Shown: positions 1-6,977 of the stretch, one piece after another
Layout of the letters: the number at the start of each line of letters is the position of its first letter
Position numbering within the stretch: the stretch's first letter is position 1
Assembly: GCA_016193385.1 (NCBI GenBank)
Contig: JACPSF010000465.1
Location: 1-15,828 of the forward strand
DNA length: 15,828 nt
Direction of reading: 5' to 3'
Origin: Deltaproteobacteria bacterium
GTDB taxonomy: Bacteria > Desulfobacterota_B > Binatia > UBA9968
The notes under the pieces: generated by a model
What the model was told of the DNA's origin: nothing
What the model saw: only the letters and a program-made list of their open reading frames with translations
Databases searched by the model: none
Position numbers and translations under genes: made by a program

Positions 1-1019
1 ACGCACCTGGGCATAAGCACGGCCAGCTTCATCTGTTCAAAGATCGAGTATACGGTTCCGGCGTTCGCGCTGTCAGTGCCCAGGCCCACGCACAAACCTG
101 AGCGGATCATTTCCTTCACGCGGGCGGCCCCACTGCCCAGCCTCATGTTACTGGCGGGATTATGGACCACCTTTACGTCGTACTTCCTCAAGAGACCGAT
201 CTCCTCATCGTCAAGCCAAATCGAGTGCGCCACAGACAAGTCGGAATTGAGAAACCCTATCCGCTCGAGATGCTTGACGATGGGCTCTCCGTAAATGGAC
301 CTTCCTATTTCTGCATGACGTTTCGCCTCTGCGAGATGCGTGTGAATTCCAACGCCAAGTTCCTGCGCAAGCTTCCCGCAAAGACCCAGCAACTTGTCGC
401 TACACCTTTGAGGCGCCGAAGGCGCCAGCATAAACGCAAGTCGTGAGTTGAGCCCAGCCACCCTTTCGGCAGCGGCTCGGGCCGTGTGAACGACATCTTC
501 GGCGCTTGTTGACTGGACCGTTACCCCCCTGTTGTCTGGAGACTGGTCCCTGAACGAATACGCCATGATGCCTCTCATTCCCGTGTCCAGAAGAGCTTTA
601 CAGGCCGCCTCAACCTTATCCAATGCGCCACTTGGATAGGCGCTACACATGTCCAAAACCGTGGTCACGCCATGACGAATAAATTCGATGCCGGCCGCAC
701 AGTGAAGGAGATAAATTTCTTCCGGCGAAAAATTGGCCAGGCTGTCCATCGCAAAAGTTTTCGCCGACCACGATTCAAACGAGATCTCATCCCAAAGAGC
801 CCTTTGAGATATTCCGGAAAGATGCGAGTGCGCGCTTACAAGTCCCGGGATGATGATCTTCCCGGCACAGGATAATTCCTCTGTACTACGTCCTTTTATT
901 GACCCGGTGGGTGCTATGCTCGTAATTCGCCCATCTTCTAAAAGCAGGTCGTGGTCGGAAAGCACTTCCTTGCGGTCATTCATGGTAACGATGGTGCCAC
1001 ATTTGAGTAACAGTGACAT
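1..1019 (-). CDS. Amidohydrolase, Atz/Trz/MTA-SAH deaminase-like (3' end beyond window)
   Basis: An open frame of 339 codons runs from ATG at 1019 to the left edge with no stop, so the C-terminus (roughly 100 residues for this family) is missing. It is a cytosolic metal-dependent hydrolase of the amidohydrolase superfamily, the branch that deaminates or dechlorinates N-heterocycles and adenosine-type compounds. Visible motifs in order: N-terminal beta-sandwich strand start LLLKCGTIVTMND, metal motif A63-H64-S-H66-L, HTHLAEA with H226/H228/E231, third metal His in VAHSIWL (H265), HNPASNMRLGSG (286-296) and GLGTDSANAG with D316. The first motif is HSH instead of the commoner HTH. The start is preceded by a GGTGAGG-like ribosome binding site. 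It lies 76 bases after the Bug receptor gene, same strand, so co-transcription is likely. Substrate cannot be told from sequence; deaminase is more likely than chlorohydrolase. Confidence 0.92.
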   Translation of the reverse strand, partial: MSLLLKCGTIVTMNDRKEVLSDHDLLLEDGRITSIAPTGSIKGRSTEELSCAGKIIIPGLVSAHSHLSGISQRALWDEISFESWSAKTFAMDSLANFSPEEIYLLHCAAGIEFIRHGVTTVLDMCSAYPSGALDKVEAACKALLDTGMRGIMAYSFRDQSPDNRGVTVQSTSAEDVVHTARAAAERVAGLNSRLAFMLAPSAPQRCSDKLLGLCGKLAQELGVGIHTHLAEAKRHAEIGRSIYGEPIVKHLERIGFLNSDLSVAHSIWLDDEEIGLLRKYDVKVVHNPASNMRLGSGAARVKEMIRSGLCVGLGTDSANAGTVYSIFEQMKLAVLMPRC

Positions 1020-1095
1020 TAAACCTCACCTTAAAAATCCGGGAGATCTGCTCTGAGTCATAATCTGCCTACCCGCTGCGCCCAACTTCTCGCAC

Positions 1096-2121
1096 CTACT
1101 TGAATACCTCCTTCAGTTTAGCCAACGTGGCGGAACTTATCTTTAAGAGCCCGGCTACGGTTCTCTCCAGCTCTTCCCCGGTCAGAGGATCGAGGTCCAA
1201 TTTGGACTTCTTCGCATCGGCCACAAATTGCTGGTCCTTCAGCGTGTCAACGAAGGCCTTACGGAGCATCTGCACCCGATCTTTGGGCGTGCCAGGGGGG
1301 AGCACGTAAGGTCGGATGATGGCGGTGACGTCGTGGATACCTGCCTGGATGAGCTGGCGTGCCTCGTCGGTTTTAGCTAGGTTGATGGCCAGCGGGACTC
1401 TCGGTAGGTCTGGGTGGGCATGGGGAATCGCCTGCACCACGACCACTAGATCGCCCGCTTCTATCGCCCGGATCGACGTCACCCTGAGTGATTCCCAGGC
1501 GTTGCAGACGCCCGCAAGTTCCCCGCTTTCCACTGCTAGGACCAACTCGGTGGGACCTTTATAGCCCGATATGATTTGAATCGGAAGACCAAGCGTCGCC
1601 TTTAAAATCACGGGGACGTCATGGGTGGTGGCCCCCGGTCCAGTAGCTCCCACTTTGACCGGCGTCTTGGAGGCCATCCATTTTTCTATGCTCGTGATAC
1701 CGCTTGCCTTGCTGAAGGCACACACCGGGCTGTCCTTCATAGGCGCGCCAACATACTCAAACCTCAGGGCATCAAATTCGATCCCAGGTCGTCCCAGAAC
1801 CTGCCCCATAACAAGGCCGCCTATAAAGTTGCCGATGGTGAGACCATCAGGCTTGGCCACCTTGTAGACATGGTTGGCAACGACCAAGCTTCCGGCGCCC
1901 GGCATGTTATCCACTATGAAGGTGGGATTCCCAGGGATATGCTTGCCGAGATGCCTAGCAAGAGTGCGAGCGTAGGCATCAAACGCCCCTCCGGCCGTAA
2001 ATCCCACAATGATTCGGACAGTCTTCCCCTTGAAAAAGTCGTCCGAAGCTGCACGCGCAAGATCTATGTTGAAGGCAAGGATAGTGAATACTGCCGCCAG
2101 CCACAAAACTCTCTTAGACAT
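1096..2121 (-). CDS. Bug/TctC-family tripartite tricarboxylate transporter substrate-binding protein
   Basis: 341 residues, the usual family length. Residues 1-24 form a Sec signal peptide: basic MSKR, a hydrophobic stretch and an L-A-R-A cleavage site before ASDDFF. The mature protein begins with the Bug hallmark VRIIVGFTAGGAFDAYAR (35-52) followed by HIPGNPTFIVDNMPGAGS (61-78), which build the ligand pocket. These periplasmic receptors capture carboxylates or other small compounds, classically for TctAB-type permeases; no permease gene is in the window, and orphan Bug receptors are common. A start 12 codons upstream (2157) is possible but is rejected: the ATG at 2121 has a strong AGGAG (2131-2135) with a 9-base spacer and directly precedes the signal peptide. 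It is the first gene of a pair with the amidohydrolase downstream, which suggests that the receptor's ligand may be that enzyme's substrate (inference). Confidence 0.93.
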   Translation of the reverse strand: MSKRVLWLAAVFTILAFNIDLARAASDDFFKGKTVRIIVGFTAGGAFDAYARTLARHLGKHIPGNPTFIVDNMPGAGSLVVANHVYKVAKPDGLTIGNFIGGLVMGQVLGRPGIEFDALRFEYVGAPMKDSPVCAFSKASGITSIEKWMASKTPVKVGATGPGATTHDVPVILKATLGLPIQIISGYKGPTELVLAVESGELAGVCNAWESLRVTSIRAIEAGDLVVVVQAIPHAHPDLPRVPLAINLAKTDEARQLIQAGIHDVTAIIRPYVLPPGTPKDRVQMLRKAFVDTLKDQQFVADAKKSKLDLDPLTGEELERTVAGLLKISSATLAKLKEVFK

Positions 2122-2130
2122 TTTTGCTAT

Positions 2131-2135
2131 CTCCT
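2131..2135 (-). promoter_or_regulatory. Ribosome binding site deciding the Bug gene start
   Basis: Read on the minus strand this is AGGAG within AAAGGAGATAG, 9 bases before the ATG at 2121. It favours that ATG over an in-frame ATG at 2157, which would put the signal peptide behind a polar 12-residue extension. Confidence 0.8.
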
Positions 2136-2322
2136 TTCTGCGACAAAGTGTCGGCACGTTCCGTTCAGGCCAATGGGTGAAGAAGCCGCTTATCTCGGTC
2201 CTCTCTTTCGATGGATGATTGGGTGCGTAATCCGAATTACGGCCGCGGCGTCTTCCTGGATCTCGATCGCGTTTCCACGTAGGGCAGCGTCGACGGTGGC
2301 CCGCGTTCCAAATTTCGCCGTG

Positions 2323-2352
2323 AGGGTATCCGATAAGCGCTTGTCATGTCAA
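2323..2352 (-). promoter_or_regulatory. Candidate sigma-70 promoter for Bug-amidohydrolase pair
   Basis: On the minus strand a perfect TTGACA (-35, 2347-2352) is followed after 18 bases by TACCCT (2323-2328), which matches the -10 consensus only at T, A and the final T. It points toward the Bug gene start at 2121. The perfect -35 is the main support; the -10 is weak, so an activator or another start is possible. Confidence 0.35.
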
Positions 2353-2449
2353 CCTTACGATGGTTAGAGGTAAGTATTTTTCAACCCTCAGGATACCTTG
2401 TCCCATGAGACGGTCCGGGAAAGATTCGGAGGCTTAGCTCGCCGAGGCG

Positions 2450-3322
2450 TCACAGGCCTAAAAACTCCGTCGCCGCTTGGGCCAGTGCCTCTGGGTTGTC
2501 ATGATGGATCATGTGCCCGGCACTTTCGATCTCGATCGAAGTTCGGCGAGCGATGGCCTGCAGCCGTTCCTCCAGGTCAGGCCTGGTAGCCTGGTGGCTT
2601 TCCTTGCCCCGAACGATCAGAACGGGACAATCGATGCGGCGAAAGAACTCCAGCGCCTGCCGGAGGTAGAAGGGTTGAGGAGCCACGGTGCGGTGCAGAG
2701 GGTCGAATTTCCAAACCCATCTTCCGTTTTCATTCTGCTTCATGGCCCAGCGTGCCAATTGAATTGCGAACTCGGCCCTGAGTCGGGGATTCCTTCTTTG
2801 CAGTCGCCGCGCGGCGGCTTCTAAAGATTCGTATTCAGCAAGTTTTCTGTCCCGTAACGCATGGACTTCGGAAATCCATCGCTCCGCCCGTATGGGGGCG
2901 TCGGCGAATGAGAGTCCCGGAGGACCCATCCCCTCTGCCAGAATGAGCTTTCGGACCCGTTGGGGAAAGGTGCCGGCGTAAACGAAAGATATGGTTCCCC
3001 CCATCGAGTGGCCGAGCAAGCTGACAGAGGATGCTCCGAGAGTCTGTATCAGGGAATCCAGATCCAGGAGGTAGTCGGGAAAATGGTAATAACCCCCGGC
3101 GCCCACCCAGCCGCTGTCTCCGTGCCCGCGACAGTCCGGCGCAACGACCCATAAAGGATGGTTGGATTTCCGGCCCAAGCATTCCACGAAAGGTTCCCAG
3201 CTTCGGGCATGGTCCAGAAAGCCGTGAATGAGGATGAGAGGCTCCTTTGCCCGTTCTCCCCATTCGAGATAGTGGATCTTCAATCCCCGCACATCGAGGG
3301 TGTGGTCTCGTGGGCCCTGCAT
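2450..3322 (-). CDS. Alpha/beta hydrolase fold protein
   Basis: 290 residues, a normal length for a soluble alpha/beta hydrolase (esterase, lipase, C-C hydrolase or epoxide-hydrolase-like). Oxyanion-hole motif LIHGF (31-35), APDCRGHGDS (61-70), nucleophile elbow G104-H-S106-M-G and a C-terminal catalytic His in SAGH270MIHH are all present; residues about 135-220 form the cap. The acid position is unusual: after the VRG turn (237-239) the sequence reads KESH where SD or a nearby Asp is common, so the third triad member is unclear (E241 or another acid). The start is ATG 3322, 5 bases after the JAMM gene stop. An open frame extends to 3718, but that part overlaps the JAMM gene in another frame and looks non-protein-like. 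Tight spacing implies one operon with the JAMM peptidase. Substrate unknown. Confidence 0.9.
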   Translation of the reverse strand: MQGPRDHTLDVRGLKIHYLEWGERAKEPLILIHGFLDHARSWEPFVECLGRKSNHPLWVVAPDCRGHGDSGWVGAGGYYHFPDYLLDLDSLIQTLGASSVSLLGHSMGGTISFVYAGTFPQRVRKLILAEGMGPPGLSFADAPIRAERWISEVHALRDRKLAEYESLEAAARRLQRRNPRLRAEFAIQLARWAMKQNENGRWVWKFDPLHRTVAPQPFYLRQALEFFRRIDCPVLIVRGKESHQATRPDLEERLQAIARRTSIEIESAGHMIHHDNPEALAQAATEFLGL

Positions 3323-3327
3323 TCGGC

Positions 3328-3801
3328 TCAGCTTTTTCTCAAAGGGATCTCGACAAAGTCTTTTTTGTCGTCGGACCAGGCGAAAGCCAAGATCCGCCTG
3401 ACGATTCGCCCGTATATGGAAATCACGATCTGGACGCTTTCTGGGAAAGTAGGTTCTCCGAAAGGAGTGGCGAAGGCCTTGTCTTCTTCGGAGAAATAGG
3501 CCTCGTGGTCGGGATGGGAGTGATAGAAGGCGTTGATTCTGGCCCCGTGAGACTCGGCTTCCTGGAGGATCGCTTCGAGTTCCTTGGGGTCCATGGCGTA
3601 AGCAGTGGTGGCCGTGCGCCGGTAGGTCTCGGGATCGAGAGCATGAAGGGTGTTTTGGATGTTCGAGCAGCGGCGCACTTCCAAGGCCTTTCCGTGATCG
3701 AGGATCACCCCGCAACATTCCTCGGGAAAGGCTTCCGCGGCGTGGCGGGAAATCTCGTCCCAGACTCGTTGTGTGAGGGTGAGTTCCTTCGTGGCAGGCA
3801 T
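3328..3801 (-). CDS. JAMM/MPN (Mov34/PAD-1) metallopeptidase, Mec/QbsD-like
   Basis: 157 residues, typical of stand-alone bacterial JAMM proteins. The full zinc signature is visible: catalytic Glu in FPEECCG (E28), then H94-S-H96, seven residues, S104, two residues, D107. Such enzymes cleave C-terminal extensions or isopeptide-like bonds; bacterial relatives (Mec, QbsD) process thiocarboxylated sulfur-carrier proteins for cysteine, thioquinolobactin or cofactor synthesis. Those relatives usually sit next to ThiS/MoaD-like and ThiF/MoeB-like genes, none of which is in this window. It is followed after 5 bases by an alpha/beta hydrolase gene and lies head-to-head with the PlsC gene. The start at 3801 has only a weak AAGAG upstream. 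Family assignment is firm; substrate is unknown. Confidence 0.92.
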   Translation of the reverse strand: MPATKELTLTQRVWDEISRHAAEAFPEECCGVILDHGKALEVRRCSNIQNTLHALDPETYRRTATTAYAMDPKELEAILQEAESHGARINAFYHSHPDHEAYFSEEDKAFATPFGEPTFPESVQIVISIYGRIVRRILAFAWSDDKKDFVEIPLRKS

Positions 3802-3907
3802 CGCTTGGGGTCTCTTGAGCTTCGGCCTTCTTCTATCACAAGCCGTATGTCGTTGGCTATTTCTCCCTGCGGTTGACTCTCCTCGGCCATGGGTTAAGCT
3901 GTGTTGC

Positions 3908-4666
3908 GTGAAAGCGGCAAGTTTCCTGCGCCGGCTGGTCCTTTTTCCCTATCAGCTCTTTGTTCTCGTCGTTTTCTTCGCCCTGCTTCTGTTTTGCAGC
4001 CTAGGAGTCCCCTTCGCGAGCCTGTTTGACGCGAGCGGCGACAGGGCACACCGCTGCCTCACCTACTGGGCCAAGGTTAACTTGGCATTGGCTGGGCTGC
4101 GAGTCCGGATCGAAGGCCTGCAGCGACTTGAGCCGAGAGGGACGTATATCTTTATGCCCAACCACGCAAGTTTCCTCGACATCCTTCTTGCCCTCGCCTG
4201 TATCCCCTACAATTTTCGCATCATCACCAAAGAGGAGATGTTTCGAATTCCGTTCACAGGCTGGATCCTTAGAAGATCCCGCCAAATACCAATGAACCGT
4301 ACCCATCCACGTAAGGGATTAAAAAGTCTGAGGCAGGCTTCCCATCTCCTCCGGGAAGGCATTTCGATCGTTGTCTTCCCCGAAGGGACGCGGACCTCAA
4401 ATGGCGGGATTAACGAGTTTAAGGCCACTCTGTTCATGCTGCCCATTCGCAGCGGCGTTCCCGTAGTTCCGGTCCTTATCGAGGGAACTTTCACCGCGCT
4501 CAAGCGGGGCTCAATACTTCTCAACCCGGTTCCCCTCAATCTGACCTTCCATACTCCCATCCCCCCCGGAGCTTTTAAGGAAGGCGAGCGCTGGCTCTAC
4601 GCCAAGCAGGTGCGGGAAGTTCTAGTTTGCGGGGTGCGAGAAAATTCCAACGTGGAAGCTCGATGA
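3908..4666 (+). CDS. 1-acyl-sn-glycerol-3-phosphate acyltransferase family (PlsC-like)
   Basis: Membrane-associated acyltransferase that would transfer an acyl chain to lysophosphatidic acid or another lysolipid in phospholipid or lipid-A-type synthesis. With GTG at 3908 it has 252 residues, near the family norm. One hydrophobic segment (about 11-34) is followed by the catalytic NHASFLD motif (N85, H86, D91: H-x4-D), a glycerol-phosphate-binding region IPMNR (127-131), FPEGTR (157-162) and VPVVPV (184-189). The reading frame stays open back to an ATG at 3773, but that start would overlap the divergent JAMM gene, so the GTG start is preferred; neither has a strong ribosome binding site, so the 5' end is uncertain. 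Its stop is 3 bases from the stop of the convergent lytic transglycosylase. Which lysolipid it uses cannot be told. Confidence 0.88.
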   Translation: MKAASFLRRLVLFPYQLFVLVVFFALLLFCSLGVPFASLFDASGDRAHRCLTYWAKVNLALAGLRVRIEGLQRLEPRGTYIFMPNHASFLDILLALACIPYNFRIITKEEMFRIPFTGWILRRSRQIPMNRTHPRKGLKSLRQASHLLREGISIVVFPEGTRTSNGGINEFKATLFMLPIRSGVPVVPVLIEGTFTALKRGSILLNPVPLNLTFHTPIPPGAFKEGERWLYAKQVREVLVCGVRENSNVEAR

Positions 4667-4669
4667 TTT

Positions 4670-5356
4670 CTACGGTCTCTTCAGGCGGTCGCGGTCAGGG
4701 CGGCGGTAGCTTTGATAAGCGGAGAGGACTTTCAAAGCGTATTCTAGTGGGACCGCTTCCTCCATGCTCAGTCGATTGTTGATCTCCGTGGGGCCCCAAT
4801 TGTAGGCGGTTAAGGCAAGCTTTAGATCCCGAAACCTCCTCTTTAAGTGTTGGAGATAAAACACGCCCAACTTGATATTGAGGATGGGGTCATCCAAGGC
4901 CTCTGGATCCAGCTCTCCGGAAGCGAAGTTATCCCCCAGGTCAACCTCATTTGCCAGGGCATTGGCCACTAACGGGCGGATCTGCATCAGTCCCCGCGCG
5001 CCCATGCTAGAGACCGCCGTGTGTTGGAAGCGGCTTTCCACCTTTATGACCGCCAGGACCAGTAGCGGGTCGAGCGAGTGCCTTATACTCTCCGTCAAAA
5101 TCGCTTCGGATATAGCCCAGGCGGAGGCGTCTTCTAGGTCCATCCGGTGAGATTTAATTACCGAATAGATTCTAAAAAGCTCGTGGTTTTGTTTCCCGCT
5201 TGACCCATCGACCTGCTCCACCCGGTGGCCGCTCCCTTCTCGCAAGGGGTGGGTCGGCACAAGCAGCACGGCAAGGAGGCACAACAGGGCCAGTACAGAG
5301 GCTGGGGCAGCTCTCCTAACCATCTGGAAAGACGTTGTTTTTTCTGATTTTCCCAT
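4670..5356 (-). CDS. SLT-type lytic transglycosylase, secreted or membrane-anchored
   Basis: 228 residues with an N-terminal hydrophobic segment at about 18-34 (after the basic VRR), which acts as a signal peptide or anchor; no proper lipobox is seen. The catalytic domain shows the family 1 soluble lytic transglycosylase/MltC-like order: IKVESRF with catalytic E107, SSMGARGLMQIRP (116-128) and AYNWGP (184-189). It would cleave the MurNAc-GlcNAc bond of peptidoglycan in the periplasm, making anhydro-muropeptides, for wall turnover or insertion of envelope machines. ATG 5356 has no strong ribosome binding site; M12 is an alternative start directly before the hydrophobic segment. A good promoter candidate lies at 5428-5456. 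The gene is convergent with the acyltransferase, with 3 bases between stops and no room for a terminator. Confidence 0.92.
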   Translation of the reverse strand: MGKSEKTTSFQMVRRAAPASVLALLCLLAVLLVPTHPLREGSGHRVEQVDGSSGKQNHELFRIYSVIKSHRMDLEDASAWAISEAILTESIRHSLDPLLVLAVIKVESRFQHTAVSSMGARGLMQIRPLVANALANEVDLGDNFASGELDPEALDDPILNIKLGVFYLQHLKRRFRDLKLALTAYNWGPTEINNRLSMEEAVPLEYALKVLSAYQSYRRPDRDRLKRP

Positions 5357-5665
5357 ATTTGATACGGCTCTATAACTCTGTCTCTCAGACTCACGGTGGC
5401 CATCTAGCCTGTTTCAAGGGTCGGGTTCCTTTATCAAGCAGAAGACAGCTTGTCAATAGGCCTATACACGTACGTAACATACGTCCGGGATCCCAGTTGG
5501 AGGTCTCGTACCGTAAAGAATCAGACAGTGGCAGCACCAGAAGAAGGCTCTGGCTTCGAAAAGAGCGTGTCAAGGTCCCGCCGGGCAGGAGTTTTGCCCA
5601 ATGGATGGATGAGTTGAACGCGGCAGGTGAGGTCGGTTTCGATCTCAGGGTGGCTTTGTTGGGGG
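5357..5665. other. 309-base intergenic region between lytic transglycosylase and CoA-transferase
   Basis: No gene is supported here. It contains the transglycosylase promoter candidate (5428-5456), a short palindrome ACGTACGT near 5469 and a GGGATCCC palindrome near 5489, neither with an obvious role. No intrinsic terminator with a T-run follows the CoA-transferase stop at 5666. Confidence 0.6.
5428..5456 (-). promoter_or_regulatory. Candidate sigma-70 promoter for lytic transglycosylase gene
   Basis: On the minus strand TTGACA (5451-5456) is separated by exactly 17 bases from TAAAGG (5428-5433; three of six -10 matches, with a T-rich spacer). The leader to ATG 5356 would be about 65 bases. 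Confidence 0.45.
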
Positions 5666-6880
5666 CTAGTCGATCACCCCTTCTTCGACGAGATCGCGGT
5701 AATCTTTTTCCGGTAAGCCTAACATTTCCTTATAGAAAACCTCATTGTGCTCGCCGAGAAGAGGGTCTCTATTCCTGGGCCCGGGCGGGGTTTTGGTCAG
5801 GAGGAATGGCGGTCGCTGATAGTGCATTTGCCCAATCTCCGGGTGCTCCAGCTCGACCCATTGGGTCCGGTGCGTAAGCTGGGGGTCACTGAAAAGATCC
5901 CTCATGGTGTTTACCAACCCGGCCCGGAGGCCGGCGGCCTGGAGCCTATCGACAAGTTCCCGGGCAGTAAACTGCACTGTCCACTGCCCGATCCTGCCGT
6001 CCAGATCGTCGTCGTGCTTCTTACGGTCCTCTTGGGTGGCGAAACGCTTTTCCTGGGTCCAGGCAGGATTCTCCATAACCCGGCAGAGGGCTTGCCACTC
6101 CGCGTCGGAGAAGATGCTCATGACGCACCACGAGTCTTCCCCCTTGCAGGGATAGGCGCCGTGGGGTGCGGCGGCCGGGTCGCGGTTGCCGTTCCGGACG
6201 CCCACTCTCCCGTTCACCTTGTAGTCAAGGAGCAGGGGGGTAAGAAATTGGAGCCCCGATTCGTATTGTGCCAGGTCGATATACTGACCGTTGCGCGTGC
6301 GGTCTCGGTGATCCAGAGCCGCCAGGATGGCGACTGCCCCGTAAGCTACGGCGATGTAGTCGATATACGGGCCATAGAGCATCTGAGGGGGACCATCCGC
6401 ATAGCCGATCAGGTTGGTAAAACCGGCGAGCGACGAAAGCTGGGAGCCGAAGCCGGGATGGTTAGCGTGTGGACCCGTCTGCCCCAAGTTTGAACTGCTC
6501 AGCATGATCAGGTCGGGCTTAACTTTTCCGAGGCTCTCGTAATCCAACCCCAACCGCTTCATTGTCCCAGGGCTGAAATTTTCAATCACCACATCGGACC
6601 AGGCGACGATCCGCTTGGCGAGCTCAGTCGCCCTTGGGGCTTTTTTGAGGTTCAGCGTAACGTCCAGTTTGTCGTTATTGCACAGGGCAAAGAGCCCGGA
6701 TCGGTTAAGACCGTAAATATTGTCTTTGTAGGGGGGGTAGTGGGTGCGAAAGCCATCGGGACGGCTTCTCGATTCCAGGTGGACGACCGTGGCGCCGTGG
6801 TCCGCCAGGTGTTTTCCCACCGTGGGCCCAGCGGCATAAGCCGCGAATTCGACGACCTTGACCCCCTCTAAGGCATGCAT
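5666..6880 (-). CDS. Class III CoA-transferase (CaiB/BaiF), subunit lacking the expected catalytic Asp
   Basis: 404 residues from ATG 6880, the usual length for family III CoA-transferases, which move CoA between carboxylic acids. N-terminal Rossmann-like start LEGVKVVEFAAYAAGP (4-19), ADHGATVVHLES (26-37), the VIENFSPGTMKRLGLDY segment (98-114), NLGQTGP (131-137), and C-terminal PLLGEHNEVFYKEMLGL (373-389) are all typical. Where active enzymes carry an Asp in a G-[FY]-D-x3-Q-A-like motif, this reads HPGFGSQLSSLAG, i.e. Gly145. The frame stays open to 7054, but the extra 58 residues translate the 9-bp repeat array and the end of the upstream gene and are an artefact. No strong ribosome binding site precedes 6880. 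It follows another family III gene by 97 bases, so it may be the non-catalytic partner of a heteromeric transferase. Confidence 0.92.
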   Translation of the reverse strand: MHALEGVKVVEFAAYAAGPTVGKHLADHGATVVHLESRSRPDGFRTHYPPYKDNIYGLNRSGLFALCNNDKLDVTLNLKKAPRATELAKRIVAWSDVVIENFSPGTMKRLGLDYESLGKVKPDLIMLSSSNLGQTGPHANHPGFGSQLSSLAGFTNLIGYADGPPQMLYGPYIDYIAVAYGAVAILAALDHRDRTRNGQYIDLAQYESGLQFLTPLLLDYKVNGRVGVRNGNRDPAAAPHGAYPCKGEDSWCVMSIFSDAEWQALCRVMENPAWTQEKRFATQEDRKKHDDDLDGRIGQWTVQFTARELVDRLQAAGLRAGLVNTMRDLFSDPQLTHRTQWVELEHPEIGQMHYQRPPFLLTKTPPGPRNRDPLLGEHNEVFYKEMLGLPEKDYRDLVEEGVID

Positions 6881-6911
6881 GGCGACGCAGCTAACGTATT
6901 CGAAGCGCTGA

Positions 6912-6975
6912 GGTTTGAACGACTTGAACGGCTTAAACGGTCTGAACGGTTCAAAACGTTCAAATTGTTCAAAGC
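6912..6975. repeat. Palindromic array of about seven 9-bp units
   Basis: On the plus strand four units of the form GGYTTGAAC (6912-6947, with one TTAAAC and one CTGAAC variant) are followed by three units of the inverse form GTTCAAA (6948-6975). The switch point is GAAC-G-GTTC at 6944-6952, so the whole array can fold as an imperfect hairpin of roughly 25-30 bp. It fills most of the gap between two CoA-transferase genes. No T-run follows on the minus strand, so it is not a canonical terminator. Read in the downstream gene's frame it gives a Phe-rich FExFER/FKPFK-like peptide, which is probably not translated. Confidence 0.8.
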
Positions 6976-6977
6976 GA

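Larger units (their letters stand above)
2122..2449. other. 328-base intergenic region between alpha/beta hydrolase and Bug genes
   Basis: No convincing gene was found on either strand; open frames crossing this stretch do not resemble proteins. On the minus strand it holds the Bug gene leader, its ribosome binding site and a candidate promoter at 2323-2352, leaving a leader of about 195 bases. No clear intrinsic terminator follows the hydrolase stop at 2450. No riboswitch fold was recognised. Confidence 0.6.

Noticed and set aside
1621..2367. 248-codon plus-strand open frame
   Set aside because: It is antisense to the Bug gene, whose signal peptide, ribosome binding site and family motifs are clear; the plus-strand product shows no recognisable features.
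3323..3718. 132-residue N-terminal extension of the alpha/beta hydrolase
   Set aside because: It overlaps the well-supported JAMM gene in another frame and is Arg/Pro/Ser-rich with no domain character.
3872..3903. TTGACT with TAAGCT 16 bases downstream as an acyltransferase promoter
   Set aside because: The -10 match is weak and the transcript would begin almost at the start codon; not enough support to list as a feature.
3773..3907. Longer acyltransferase start at ATG 3773
   Set aside because: It would overlap the 5' end of the divergent JAMM gene and adds residues beyond the family's usual N-terminus; GTG 3908 is preferred, though not proven.
5469..5496. ACGTACGT and GGGATCCC palindromes as operator sites
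   Set aside because: They are short, isolated and not placed over a promoter, so chance is the simpler explanation.
6912..6975. CRISPR array
   Set aside because: Units are only 9 bases with no spacers, and the orientation flips in the middle.
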